DNA of 64,000 nucleotides from DASYKT01 sp035995185 (GTDB lineage Bacteria; Acidobacteriota; Blastocatellia; Pyrinomonadales; Pyrinomonadaceae), in contig DASYKT010000011.1 of NCBI GenBank assembly GCA_035995185.1, forward strand, positions 372,001 to 436,000, read 5' to 3'. Shown one piece after another: positions 40,665 through 49,955 of this stretch. The position numbers were made by a program, and so were the translations under genes. How positions within the stretch are numbered: position 1 is the first letter of the stretch; each line of letters opens with the position of its first letter. The notes under the pieces are model-generated. The model was not told the DNA's origin, ran no database searches, and saw nothing but the letters and a program-made list of their open reading frames with translations.

Positions 40665-42008
40665 ATGCCGCTAAACGTCAGAAGGTTCGGGGCCTCGTGT
40701 TTAGTGTTTTTATTATTAGCCGGAGCAATTTTTGCCCAGGCCACCGGTGCGTCGAGCACGGAAGATATGAAGCAAAGGCTGGCGCGCGCCCGCGCGTACG
40801 TTGCGGTGAAGAGCTATACCGCGGCCGCCTTTGAATTAGAGAAAATCCGGAAAGAATCCTCCGATCCTTCAGTTCAAAATATCGCTCTCATGCTGTTGAT
40901 GAATTGTTACCTGGAAAAGGGCGATTACCAGCATACCCAGGACTTGCTCAACGAGACCTTTGCGGTCCTTAAAACTTCCAAGGGAAGATCATCCAGCTCA
41001 TATTTCACTATTTCGGGCCAGGTTTTAAAAACGGCGCGCACACAATTGGAGCGCTATAAACAGCTTGGTTTAAATGTTGCCGATCCGGACATGCCGGCCG
41101 AAGTGACGACGGAAATCGAAAAGATGCGCGGAACGCTGGAATTGGTCGTTACGCAGGCGAAAGAGCTGAGCGACAGCAATAAACGTTCGACCGAAGCATT
41201 CGGTTTGCTGGAAGAGGTAACGAACGCCCGCAGCACCATGGCGCGCGACGCTTACGATGCTACCCGCTGGAAAAACGAAGTTGCCGATGCGCGCGAGCGT
41301 CTGGCCAATTCGCAAAATCTGGTGATGAATGTGGTTGACGAGCCCGCCGGTAGCGCGCAAAACAACAATACCGTGGCGACTGTTACCCCTGCAACGGGCC
41401 CCGGCACTTCGCCGGACATCACTAAATTAAGTGCGGCGCAAATGACCCCGCCGGTAATAGATGCGGCCTTGAAAACTCCGGCCAAGCCGGAACCTGCACC
41501 GGCCGCCAGTATCTTAAAAGAAACCGGTAACCCAACGCCGAATGTTGCCGGGGACCCCAAAACGAACACCGGAGCCGCGGAGAATGCCGGGACGACAAAT
41601 CCGTCCGGCGCGGAAAGCGTTGCACCGCCTTCTACGGATCTGACCGCCAAAACGCGCTCGCGCACGTCCTCTGAAAAAAACTCGACTCCGCAGATCGCGC
41701 AATTAACCGCGGAACCTAAGGGCGATTCTTCGATGACGTCCGTAGGTTCGCTCGTGGAAATAGCAACCAAAAAAGTGGCACCGGTATATCCGCCAATGGC
41801 CCGCAACATGCGTGTCGGCGGCGTTGTCCGCGTCGATCTGGTCGTGGATGAACAGGGCTCGGTCCTTTCGGCTAATGCCGTTCAGGGCCCGGAGATGTTA
41901 AAGCGCGCGGCAATGGAAGCCGTCAAGCAGTGGAAATTCCGCCCGGTCATGATCGGCGGGCAAGCGACCAAGGCTTCGGGCTTTATCAATTTTAATTTTT
42001 CGCTGTAG
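40665..42008 (+). CDS. secreted protein with helical N-terminal part and TonB C-terminal domain
   Basis: 447 residues, strong RBS AAAGGAGG 8 bases before ATG 40665. Signal peptide to about 25. Residues 30-200 are helical repeats with TPR-like character (ARAYVAVKSYTAAAFELEKI), then a long Thr/Pro/Ala-rich linker (210-355). The TonB-C domain (about 365-447) shows KKVAPVYPPMARNMRVGGVV and AAMEAVKQWKFRPVMIGG. It lacks a membrane anchor, as do the other TonB-C proteins here. Confidence 0.82.
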   Translation: MPLNVRRFGASCLVFLLLAGAIFAQATGASSTEDMKQRLARARAYVAVKSYTAAAFELEKIRKESSDPSVQNIALMLLMNCYLEKGDYQHTQDLLNETFAVLKTSKGRSSSSYFTISGQVLKTARTQLERYKQLGLNVADPDMPAEVTTEIEKMRGTLELVVTQAKELSDSNKRSTEAFGLLEEVTNARSTMARDAYDATRWKNEVADARERLANSQNLVMNVVDEPAGSAQNNNTVATVTPATGPGTSPDITKLSAAQMTPPVIDAALKTPAKPEPAPAASILKETGNPTPNVAGDPKTNTGAAENAGTTNPSGAESVAPPSTDLTAKTRSRTSSEKNSTPQIAQLTAEPKGDSSMTSVGSLVEIATKKVAPVYPPMARNMRVGGVVRVDLVVDEQGSVLSANAVQGPEMLKRAAMEAVKQWKFRPVMIGGQATKASGFINFNFSL

Positions 42009-42034
42009 TTTCCAGAATATAGACATTTTTGAGC

Positions 42035-42066
42035 GGCGGCCTTGGCAAAAGGCCGCCCTTATTTTT
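42035..42066 (+). terminator. rho-independent terminator after the TonB-C gene
   Basis: GGCGGCCTT (42035-42043) and AAGGCCGCC (42049-42057) with loop GGCAA, then TTATTTTT. Confidence 0.88.
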
Positions 42067-42115
42067 GTCCATGAGCATCCGGTAGCATAAGATACGTATC
42101 TAACCACATAATTTT

Positions 42116-45019
42116 ATGCCGATAAGAATAACCTTTCTGATCCTGCTTACCATATTCGCGATGAATTTCAATGCGTTATCGCAAACAGTCGTGCCGGTAG
42201 AAAACGGCGTTTCGCAGGTGCTCGCGCGGTGGCGGGCGGCTAATTACAGCGACGTGCGCTACAAACTGAATATCACTCTTGAGAAAGGTGCGCCGCTGAT
42301 GAAAGGCGAGCTTGAGATCAGTGTCAAAATCACCGCCGAAGGCGCGAAAAACGATCTGGTACTGGATTGGCGCCCCACGCAGTTTTCGGCCGATAAAGAC
42401 AAACCGTTTGCGCATTTCATAGAGGTCAATAATTCGATCGATATCCTCTCGTGGGTGGTCAATGAGCATTTGATCGTACCAAAAAGCCTGCTGAAAACCG
42501 GCGAAAACGTCATCAAAATTCAATTTGCTTCGCCGGTAAAAACGAGCGGCGCAGCTATAACGCGCTATGTGGATAAAGAAGACGGCGGCGAGTATGTCTA
42601 CTCGCTTTTCGTGCCGTCGGATGCCAGCACGGCTTTTCCGTGTTTCGACCAGCCGGACCTGAAAGCGAGGTTTACGCTGTCGGTAGATACACCCGAAGAT
42701 TGGAAAGTGATTTCAAACACGGCGGCAAACAGCATTCGAGGCTTGCCTGTCACTCATAGCGAGGAGTGGAGAAAAAAGTTATTTACCACCTACTTCCAAG
42801 AAACCAAGCCGATCAGCACTTATGTTTTTGCTTTTGCCGCCGGAGATTTCACGGAATTTAATGACAAAGGTGGAGACCCGAACGTTAGTGAGGGTATAAA
42901 TTCTAAGACAGGAAACACACTCCCTAACGGTCGTGTTTCTGCCTCACATATTTACGTCCGCCGTTCGCAGGCCGAAAAATTCAAACAGCACGCGGCGGAA
43001 GTTTTTCGCCTGAATCGCGAGGGCGTGAAATTTCTCGAAGGTTATTTTGGTTACCCGTATCCGTTTCCGAAATACGACCTGGTTTTGATACCGGAATTTC
43101 CATTTGGCGGGATGGAGCATGCCGGCGCAACCTTTCTGCGCGAAGATTCGATAATTTTTCCGCAGGAACCGACGGCGAATAATTATATTTCCCGCGCCAA
43201 CGTCATTTTCCACGAAGCCGCGCATCAATGGTTTGGCGATACGGTCACGATGCGCTGGTTTGACGATCTCTGGCTCAAGGAAGGCTTTGCGGAGTTCATG
43301 GCCTACAAGACGTTGGAAAAAGTGATGCCGCAATACAATGCCTGGAAAGTTTTTTACGAGCGCAACAAACAGGCGGCTTACCTGACCGATTCGACCAAGG
43401 GTACGACGCCGATCTATCAGGAGATCCCGAATCTCAGCGCCGCCAAATCAGCTTATGGCAACATCGTATACCGCAAGGCCCCTTCTTTTTTAAAACAAGC
43501 CGAGTTTTATCTGGGCGAAAATAAATTTCAAACGGCCGTTCGCGCGTTTTTGAAAAAACACGAGTTTGCCAATGCCGGTTGGGAAGACCTGGTCAGGGAG
43601 TTTGAAAACTCGAGCCAAATGAACCTGGCCGGATGGGCGCAGGAATGGGTCAAGCAGCCGGGAATGCCGCTGTTTCGTTTGAAGATCACCAAGTATTCGG
43701 GATTCGCCGGTTCGATAAATACCAGGACACCCCCGGAAATTACATTGGTTTTTTCCCAGTCCGACGCCCGCGGCGGGAATCAGTTATGGATGCAAAAAAT
43801 GACATTCCTCTATCTTTACGAAGACGGGCATACCCGCATTGAGGATGTGTCTTTTAATAAGGGTGACAAAGAGATAGAAGAATTTTGGGGCATCGATTTT
43901 CGCGGCCAGGAAACAACGAGATCGCGCAAAGAGATGCTGCCGCCCAAATTCATTTTTACCAACTTTCAGGACCACGGCTACGGCATCTTTCTGTTGGACG
44001 AGAAGAGTAAAAAATACGCGCTGGAAAATATCCAAAATGAAAAGGATGATTTTCTCCGCGCGATGATGTGGGGCTCGCTGTGGGACAGCGTGCGCGAGGC
44101 GGAACTCGACCCGAAAGATTATGTCGGGCTGGTAATAAAAAATCTCGGCGCGGAAAAAGACGAGGTGACAATCTCGGGACTTCTTGGCCGCGCTTCGACC
44201 GCGATCAATTACTATGTGTCCGAAAAACAACGCGCGGAACTGGCGCCGCAGTTGGAAGACCTGCTGATCGACAAGATATTGGCCGCCCCCGCGACTACTC
44301 AGGGAAGGGGGCAGAAACTCACCTATTACCGGTCTTTTCTTGGCATCGCCTCGACCGAAAAAGCGCGCGGTGTCTTGAAAGACATTCTTAAAGGAAGATT
44401 TACCAAACGGGGACCGCAGGCCAATAACAACACGGATATTTTGGCGGACGACAAGCCTGCTCCGCCGGAAGACAAATTGCCCGATAATTACGTGGTGACC
44501 GATCAAATTCCGCTTAAAACAAAAGATAAATTCGACATCGTCACGCGGCTGCTTATCCTGGGAGACAAAGACGCGCCGGCGCTGCTGGCGGAACTTGAAA
44601 AGACGGAAACTTCGGATGAGGCAAAGCGATATGTTTATGCCGCGAAGGCGGGAATTGCCGCCGCGGAGAATAAAGCAAAATATTTTGACGACTTTTTAAA
44701 TAACAAAACCATTTCCGAAAGCTGGATCGAAGCAGCCTTCGGGCCTTTCAATTCGGTCAGGCATTCCGAACTTACGCTGCCGTATTTGGAAAAAGCGCTG
44801 GCCGAACTGCCGAATCTGAAACGCAACCGAAAGATCTTTTTCGTTAACGGCTGGCTCGGCGCGTTTATCGGCGGGCAGCGCAGCGCGGGAGCTTTGGCAG
44901 TCATAGAGACATTTTTAGTCGATAATCCGAATCTGGATAAAGACCTGCGTTTGAAGATCCTGGAAAACGCCGACGGCCTGGGACGGGCCGTGAAAATACG
45001 ACAAAAATTCGAAAAATAA
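42116..45019 (+). CDS. M1-family metallo-aminopeptidase, secreted
   Basis: 967 residues. Signal peptide ITFLILLTIFAMNFNALS near the start. The exopeptidase motif FGGMEHAGATF near 338 (GxMEN-like with His) and the zinc motif HEAAHQWFGD near 366 with the distal Glu in LKEGFAEFMAY near 388 are intact, so catalysis is expected. The M1 beta domain opens with VRYKLNITLEKGAPLMKGEL and FPCFDQPDLKARF. The last about 300 residues form the helical ERAP1-C-like domain. Cuts N-terminal residues from peptides in the periplasm. Confidence 0.93.
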   Translation: MPIRITFLILLTIFAMNFNALSQTVVPVENGVSQVLARWRAANYSDVRYKLNITLEKGAPLMKGELEISVKITAEGAKNDLVLDWRPTQFSADKDKPFAHFIEVNNSIDILSWVVNEHLIVPKSLLKTGENVIKIQFASPVKTSGAAITRYVDKEDGGEYVYSLFVPSDASTAFPCFDQPDLKARFTLSVDTPEDWKVISNTAANSIRGLPVTHSEEWRKKLFTTYFQETKPISTYVFAFAAGDFTEFNDKGGDPNVSEGINSKTGNTLPNGRVSASHIYVRRSQAEKFKQHAAEVFRLNREGVKFLEGYFGYPYPFPKYDLVLIPEFPFGGMEHAGATFLREDSIIFPQEPTANNYISRANVIFHEAAHQWFGDTVTMRWFDDLWLKEGFAEFMAYKTLEKVMPQYNAWKVFYERNKQAAYLTDSTKGTTPIYQEIPNLSAAKSAYGNIVYRKAPSFLKQAEFYLGENKFQTAVRAFLKKHEFANAGWEDLVREFENSSQMNLAGWAQEWVKQPGMPLFRLKITKYSGFAGSINTRTPPEITLVFSQSDARGGNQLWMQKMTFLYLYEDGHTRIEDVSFNKGDKEIEEFWGIDFRGQETTRSRKEMLPPKFIFTNFQDHGYGIFLLDEKSKKYALENIQNEKDDFLRAMMWGSLWDSVREAELDPKDYVGLVIKNLGAEKDEVTISGLLGRASTAINYYVSEKQRAELAPQLEDLLIDKILAAPATTQGRGQKLTYYRSFLGIASTEKARGVLKDILKGRFTKRGPQANNNTDILADDKPAPPEDKLPDNYVVTDQIPLKTKDKFDIVTRLLILGDKDAPALLAELEKTETSDEAKRYVYAAKAGIAAAENKAKYFDDFLNNKTISESWIEAAFGPFNSVRHSELTLPYLEKALAELPNLKRNRKIFFVNGWLGAFIGGQRSAGALAVIETFLVDNPNLDKDLRLKILENADGLGRAVKIRQKFEK

Positions 45020-45060
45020 TGGCTTTACCTATAAAGTCCGGCCAATAGCATCTTAAGAGC

Positions 45061-45270
45061 GGACGCAAGCGACCCTTCCTAACCTGAGAGGCAGCCCGGC
45101 TTTGAAGGTAAACATAAATCTAAATAAATTTGCGGTCCGGAAGGGCCGCTTGCGCAGCGCCTGCAGGGACTCTTATCCCTGCCTTGTCACTAAATTGTTT
45201 TCTGTTGCGTGCGGCAGGTGAACTTAGGCAGCGACGGTTCGCGCATAAGAGTTTACATGCTTTGACGGTT
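45061..45270 (-). repeat. dispersed 210-230 base repeat, copy B (inverted relative to 21262-21490)
   Basis: Same blocks as copy A in reverse orientation: GAGGCAGCCCGGC, AAGGGCCGCTTGCGC, CCTTGTCACTAAATTG, TGTTGCGTGCGGC and GTTTACATGCTTTGACGGTT. Copy B lies in the 45020-45906 gap. No gene is supported in the gap; the rest is further repeat-derived sequence. Confidence 0.85.
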
Positions 45271-45656
45271 TCTCCAGATATGCTTCTCAGCTCACTAAAC
45301 CCACAGGCAAACATACCGTCGAATGCCCTGCAGATGGCTTGCACGTTTTCTGATCTCACCGCGCGCACGCACAAGAAAAGTCGCGCAGCTAGCTTTCATT
45401 TTGTCCGTTACGTGATTTCCGCTGAAAGCAGCGCCCACGACTGGTGCCTCCCTCAGGCTTTACGGGCCGGAAAGGCTGGCCCGGCATGCTCAGAGTCTCT
45501 TCCGTCGAGGCCGAAACCCTGACGCACGCAACAGAATGATGAGTGTAAGACGTTTAGGTATTAAGAGCGATAATGAATTTTGGTGTTTGTTTTGTTTGGT
45601 GAGATTTGTGGTTTTAGCCGGCGTTGCCCATAAATGGAGGGAATGACTATCGTGAC
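45271..45656. other. non-coding insert within the repeat island
   Basis: Between copy B and the hairpin at 45657. Contains GACGCACGCAACAGAATG (near 45520), an inverted match to part of copy B, and otherwise nothing recognised. A plus-strand ORF across it (45130-45522) is repeat-derived and not reported as a gene. Confidence 0.5.
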
Positions 45657-45779
45657 GAGGTCAGTACCGGGAACGCAGTGACCGGCTAAAGGTACGCTCA
45701 GCTTGCTAAATTATTGTCTGTAAATAAGATATTAAGAAGTTTTACAAAAGCCGGTCACTACGTTCCTGGTATTGACCTC
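45657..45779 (+). repeat. long-arm hairpin repeat (GGTCACTACCGTTCCCGG family), copy 2
   Basis: 31-base arms 45657-45687 and 45749-45779, complementary with three mismatches, loop 61 bases. Relative of 11636-11742; half site near 21197-21225. Confidence 0.85.
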
Positions 45780-45808
45780 ATAATCCGCTAGCTTCATTTA
45801 AAAAAGAA

Positions 45809-45863
45809 AGAACCACCCCGTCGCACGAAACGTGCGCCACCCCTCCTTCGTAAGGAGGGAGCT
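45809..45863 (-). repeat. intergenic repeat module (CCCCTCCTT...GACGGGGTGGTT), copy 2, inverted
   Basis: AACCACCCCGTCGC, CCCCTCCTTCGTAAGGAGGG and matching hairpins, opposite orientation to 21119-21173. Followed by GAGCGACCCTTCCCGACCTG, similar to the left end of copy B. Confidence 0.75.
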
Positions 45864-45906
45864 AAGAGCGACCCTTCCCGACCTGAGGAGTTTCAAATTG
45901 AACCCC

Positions 45907-46977
45907 TTAATCTGCGGCGGGCAAGGCTACGGTAATGGCCGCGCCTTTATTTTCCCCGGCGCTATCGGCGCGGATCGTTCCACCGTGCAATTCCACCAGG
46001 TGGCGCGCGATCGCCAACCCCAGGCCGAGCCCGCTATATTGGCCGGTCTTGGAATTAACCCCCTGTTTGAACCGGTCGAAAACATAAGGCAGCAGATCGG
46101 CGCTTATGCCTTTGCCGGTATCGGTTACTTTGATATTGGCGGTTTGGCCAACCTGTTCAAGATGGATGTCCACTCTTCCGCCATTAGGCGTAAATTTTAT
46201 TGCGTTGGATAAAAGATTCCATAAAACCTGCTGCAGGCGAGAGCTATCGCCCATAACAAAAACGTTTGGCGCGAGTTTTTGAATGAGGCCGATCTTTTTT
46301 TCATCAGCCGTTGAAGATATCAGTTCGATAGCATTTCCAATTATTTCCGCCAGATCGACCCGGGAAGTTTCAAGCTGAAGTTTGCCGGAACTGATGCGCG
46401 CAAAATCCAGAACATCCTCGATCAGGCCTCTCTGCGCTTCGGCACTGCGCTTGATGACCTTCATCGCTTTTTTGACCAGCTCTGCGTCGTTTTCCTTGTT
46501 TTTTAATATTTCCATCCAGCCGAAAATCGCCATCAGGGGCGTTCGCAGATCGTGTGAGACAACGGATAAAAAATCTCCTTTCGATCGGTTAGCGTTCTCG
46601 GCTTCTTTCTTTGCCTTTAGGATCTCGTCTTCATAAACATTTCTATGATGCACAGGCACTAGCACGAAATCGTAAAAAATGGCTGCTTGGCGCTCGCGCC
46701 GAACGGCGTTGACCAAAACCGGTATTTCCTCTCCCGGTTCGCGGCGAAGCGATAGATAAACTTCTTCCAATTTGCCTTGAAGCTTTAAGAGCGGGAAAAA
46801 ATGTGTCTGGTAGAATATATTTCCGGCCGGCGAGAAAAGTTTTTTGATCTGGGCGTCTTTTAATTGTTCGCGCCGGTATCCGAGCAGATCTAATAACGTA
46901 GTGTTTATTTCCACTAACCGACCATTGTCAGTTACCGTTAAGAATCCGCACGGAGCTTGGTCTAATAATTCATCCAT
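45907..46977 (-). CDS. PAS-domain histidine kinase (RsbP-like PAS)
   Basis: 356 residues. Residues about 1-112 are a PAS domain beginning LDQAPCGFLTVTDNGRLVEI and continuing through FFPLLKLQGKLEEVYLSLRR and GEEIPVLVNAVRR. From memory this strongly recalls the PAS domain of Bacillus RsbP. A helix (YEDEILKAKKEAENA) leads to HisKA with SVVSHDLRTPLMAIFGWME near 140 (phospho-His) and HATPase_c with N box LWNLLSNAIKFT near 260, G1 DTGKGIS near 290 and G2 GLGLGLAIARHL near 318. No membrane span, so cytosolic. It follows an RsbQ-like hydrolase by 14 bases on the same strand; no response regulator is adjacent. Confidence 0.9.
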   Translation of the reverse strand: MDELLDQAPCGFLTVTDNGRLVEINTTLLDLLGYRREQLKDAQIKKLFSPAGNIFYQTHFFPLLKLQGKLEEVYLSLRREPGEEIPVLVNAVRRERQAAIFYDFVLVPVHHRNVYEDEILKAKKEAENANRSKGDFLSVVSHDLRTPLMAIFGWMEILKNKENDAELVKKAMKVIKRSAEAQRGLIEDVLDFARISSGKLQLETSRVDLAEIIGNAIELISSTADEKKIGLIQKLAPNVFVMGDSSRLQQVLWNLLSNAIKFTPNGGRVDIHLEQVGQTANIKVTDTGKGISADLLPYVFDRFKQGVNSKTGQYSGLGLGLAIARHLVELHGGTIRADSAGENKGAAITVALPAAD

Positions 46978-46991
46978 GGGTCAGCTCAAAC

Positions 46992-47798
46992 CTAAACAGC
47001 ATCCAAATAATCCCTGATGATCGCGATCGTTTCCCGCGGATGACTCATGTGCGGGCAATGGCCCGTGGCATCCATCAGGCGAAGAGCGCTGCCGGGCATG
47101 GCCCGATGCATAAATTCGCCTACCGAAACCGGAGCGATCGCATCGTCGAGGACTTGAATAATAAGCGACGGAACGGTTATTTTCGCCAGATCGGCGCGGT
47201 TATCGGAGTAAAAAGTGGCCTCGGCAAAGCGCCGCGAGATCTCAGGGTCGATAGAGCAAAAACTTTCTTCCAGTTCCTGAACAAGCTCCGGGCGGTCAAT
47301 GTTTTTCATCACGACCGGCGCCAGGAAACTGGCCCAACCCAGGTAGTTTTTATCCATCAGGTCGAGCAGCCCTTCAATATCGGCGCGCTCAAACCCGCCG
47401 ATATAATCGGGCGGAGTGTTTATATAACACGGGGAAGGAACGATCTGGATCAGGTGAGTAAAAAGGCCTGGCCGTTCGATGGAAGCCAGCGCGCCTATCA
47501 TGCAGCTGACGGAATGCCCGACGAAAATCACGTCTTTAAGATCCAGCGCATCGCAAATTTCCAGCACATCCTGAGCATAACCGTTCAAATTCGAGTAACG
47601 GCCAGGCTGGTAAGCGCCGACATCCGACCCTCCCGATCCAACATAGTCGAATAAAATAATCCGAAAATCTTCCTCAAAAGCGGGCGCCACAAAACGCCAC
47701 ATATTCTGGTCACAGCCAAACCCATGCGCAAACATCAGGTTACGCGTACCCCGGCCTGAAATTTTGACGTTATTTCGCTGTAAAATATTTTCAGTCAT
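46992..47798 (-). CDS. rsbQ: RsbQ-like alpha/beta hydrolase
   Basis: 268 residues. MFAHGFGCDQNMWRFVAPAF near 22, FDYVGSGGSDVGAY near 51, VGHSVSCMIGALAS near 93 (nucleophile Ser), SPCYINTPPDYIGGF near 122, LDDAIAPVSVGEF near 217 and DATGHCPHMSHP near 240 (His) match the RsbQ/KAI2-D14 branch of alpha/beta hydrolases, which act as small-ligand receptors. In Bacillus, RsbQ works with RsbP to signal energy stress to sigma B. Here it is directly followed by a PAS histidine kinase. The catalytic triad is intact, so a ligand or substrate is likely bound. Confidence 0.93.
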   Translation of the reverse strand: MTENILQRNNVKISGRGTRNLMFAHGFGCDQNMWRFVAPAFEEDFRIILFDYVGSGGSDVGAYQPGRYSNLNGYAQDVLEICDALDLKDVIFVGHSVSCMIGALASIERPGLFTHLIQIVPSPCYINTPPDYIGGFERADIEGLLDLMDKNYLGWASFLAPVVMKNIDRPELVQELEESFCSIDPEISRRFAEATFYSDNRADLAKITVPSLIIQVLDDAIAPVSVGEFMHRAMPGSALRLMDATGHCPHMSHPRETIAIIRDYLDAV

Positions 47799-47840
47799 AC
47801 CGCACTTAGATAGATATTGCTGCGTTTTGATATCCCGGGA

Positions 47841-47850
47841 ATATTAGCAC
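47841..47850 (-). promoter_or_regulatory. possible extended -10 promoter of the rsbQ-like gene
   Basis: Minus strand TGCTAATAT (47849-47841) is a TGnTATAAT-like extended -10. No good -35 at 17 bases. Weak evidence. Confidence 0.35.
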
Positions 47851-47920
47851 AATTCAGAACAGATACTTTGTAAAACAATAAATGATGAACAAGTTCATTC
47901 CGGATGCGGGTCAGCCACCG

Positions 47921-49750
47921 TTAGCGGTCGTTTCGGATCAATTTGAGCGTGTAATTCATTTCAGCATCAACACCATTCAAATATTCGTCGATCGTAGGTT
48001 GAACCTCATGGTCCGGCATGACTCCGCGTCCGAAGGGAATGTCGCCGCCTACTTCTACTACGAATTTAAGCAGTGGAATTCTGATCGTTATTTGGCTATT
48101 GGGAAGAGTCAATGTGATCTGAAAACCGCTGGTATTCCCGTAATAACCACCGCCCGTCTCTTCACCGATAAAAACGGCCTGACGATTTCCTTTAATGATG
48201 CTCGCAAATTCCGAACCGCCCGAATAAGTTAAGCCGCCGGTTAAAACGTAGAGCTTACCGGTATATGCATCCTGGCGCGGCGCGGCCGGAGGAAGAATTT
48301 CCTTTCTTCTCAAAAGCCTGCCATCGCTGGCTACATAATGTTCGCGGTTGATAGCTGCCTCAAGCCTGTCCTGCTTTTCTTTCGTGTTGTAATTTGTGTA
48401 TTTCAGAAATGAATATACCGGCCCCGATGCCTGAACATAGCGATATTTTGTGTAAGGTTGATCCGTTAAAAAAGCAAAAACGTAATCTTCCAACCCTTCT
48501 TCGCCACCGTCATTTTTTCTGATGTCTATGATCAGATGTTCAACTCCCCGGTCCCTGATCTGCCGGAACGCCTGGTCGGTGAATCCTTTGAAATCGAATT
48601 TCTCATTTCTAAAGATCGTGTCAAAGGTGTTGAATGTTAGTATCGCCGTTTTTATCTCAGGCTGAAACTCGATCTTTGCGGCAGTGAAATCGCTCTCTCG
48701 CGACAGAACGGACTCTTTCCAGAGCCGGCGATATTCGCTGTATTTGACGCCGCGCACATTATCCAAAACAACCGGGCTATTTGTTTTCGGATCGGCCAAC
48801 TCAACCGCAAAATTTTCCGAACTTCCGAAACATCGCAGATAGTACGAGGGGAAAGCACCATTTTCTTCTATCCAGCGGTATTTTCCCGAAACGATATAAC
48901 CATCGTCAGGTTCGATGGAGAAAAATGTTTTGACGATCTCATCGATACTTTTTCCGTTGATCTTTGTCAGCAAGAGCCCTTTCGTCTTAAAGCCGTCAAG
49001 ATCGTTGACGATAACGGCGCGTTTGTTCAGAAATTTCACCTGAAAGGGAAAGTAACGGCCAAACGTCTGGAAATAGCTCGAATCGTCGGCTGAGAGACGG
49101 ATCGACGTATGGCCTTCTTTAGTAAAAGCTACGATAGGTGCGATCACCCGGTAAAAGTCCAGGATGGGCATTTTATCGCGCAGCAGTTTTCTTTGGGCTG
49201 CGCAAAAATCATCGAATTGCTTGTAAGTCGAATACCAGTTCAAGCCTGTGTGCGCTTCTTTCAAACTGCTGACGAGAAGATCAAAATCCTGTTGGAGCGA
49301 CGTGAGCGCGTACATTACCGGTTGATCTGAAAGCCGGTTGACGCGGATCGAATACCCGCCCGCCGGAGGGTTCTTCGGTTTTTTCAACGGTTTTATCAAA
49401 AGGAGGTATCTACCCTTATTTTCCGGCGCAAAATAGATTTTTTCAGGGCCCGTATTTCCGTTCGGCGAGTCTTGCTCCTTGATGAGAGTGCCTTTCGCGT
49501 CCGTCAAACGCAGCATCAGATCCATGCCTTTTTGCTCGACGACGATCGAATATCGCTGCCCCGCTTCGAGTTCAAAGGCAAACGAATGTTCTTCGTCAAT
49601 TTTGATCTGAAAGTCTTTGTATTGATGATCGGGTTTGATGACCAGCGGCAAATTTCCGGGTGATTGTGCAAAGACCGGACCCACAACCACAAACAACAAA
49701 AGCGTAACGACCAGGAGATTTGCCCGCAAATAGCATTGGTTTTTTGACAT
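47921..49750 (-). CDS. S41-family secreted protease
   Basis: 609 residues from ATG 49750; an earlier ATG at 49783 adds residues before the signal peptide. Signal peptide NLLVVTLLLFVVVGPVFAQ. Residues about 35-130 look like a bacterial pre-peptidase (PPC-like) beta domain. The protease core from about 150 has VAFTKEGHTSI, LTKINGKSIDEIV (PDZ-like), LIIDIRKNDGGEEGLEDYVF near 400, YVLTGGLTYSGGSEFASI near 505 (nucleophile Ser) and FIGEETGGGYYGN near 530. Cuts unfolded or C-terminal sequences in the periplasm; substrate unknown. Confidence 0.88.
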   Translation of the reverse strand: MSKNQCYLRANLLVVTLLLFVVVGPVFAQSPGNLPLVIKPDHQYKDFQIKIDEEHSFAFELEAGQRYSIVVEQKGMDLMLRLTDAKGTLIKEQDSPNGNTGPEKIYFAPENKGRYLLLIKPLKKPKNPPAGGYSIRVNRLSDQPVMYALTSLQQDFDLLVSSLKEAHTGLNWYSTYKQFDDFCAAQRKLLRDKMPILDFYRVIAPIVAFTKEGHTSIRLSADDSSYFQTFGRYFPFQVKFLNKRAVIVNDLDGFKTKGLLLTKINGKSIDEIVKTFFSIEPDDGYIVSGKYRWIEENGAFPSYYLRCFGSSENFAVELADPKTNSPVVLDNVRGVKYSEYRRLWKESVLSRESDFTAAKIEFQPEIKTAILTFNTFDTIFRNEKFDFKGFTDQAFRQIRDRGVEHLIIDIRKNDGGEEGLEDYVFAFLTDQPYTKYRYVQASGPVYSFLKYTNYNTKEKQDRLEAAINREHYVASDGRLLRRKEILPPAAPRQDAYTGKLYVLTGGLTYSGGSEFASIIKGNRQAVFIGEETGGGYYGNTSGFQITLTLPNSQITIRIPLLKFVVEVGGDIPFGRGVMPDHEVQPTIDEYLNGVDAEMNYTLKLIRNDR

Positions 49751-49888
49751 AGATCGAGTATTCGCTGAAGGCCTGTAGCCCAACGTGTAAACGGTTCAAG
49801 TTAAATATCTTAATTCGACAAAGAGTCGCTATTTTACACGGTTATGCGAGGACTTCGTTGCACAAATCACATGACCCGTCTTTGAATC

Positions 49889-49917
49889 TTGAGAAAAAAG
49901 TAAAGATTTGGTACAAT
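49889..49917 (+). promoter_or_regulatory. sigma70-type promoter of the suf operon
   Basis: TTGAGA (49889-49894), 17-base spacer, TACAAT (49912-49917), 38 bases upstream of the Rrf2 regulator's start. Confidence 0.7.
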
Positions 49918-49955
49918 TAACCTTGCTTTTACGTAATATTTTGGCTGGGGAGAGT

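Noticed and set aside
45130..45522. 130-residue ORF in the repeat island
   Set aside because: Begins inside repeat copy B; composition not protein-like, no RBS.
45271..45656. remnant of an insertion sequence
   Set aside because: No transposase motifs or terminal repeats could be seen, only matches to the dispersed repeat.
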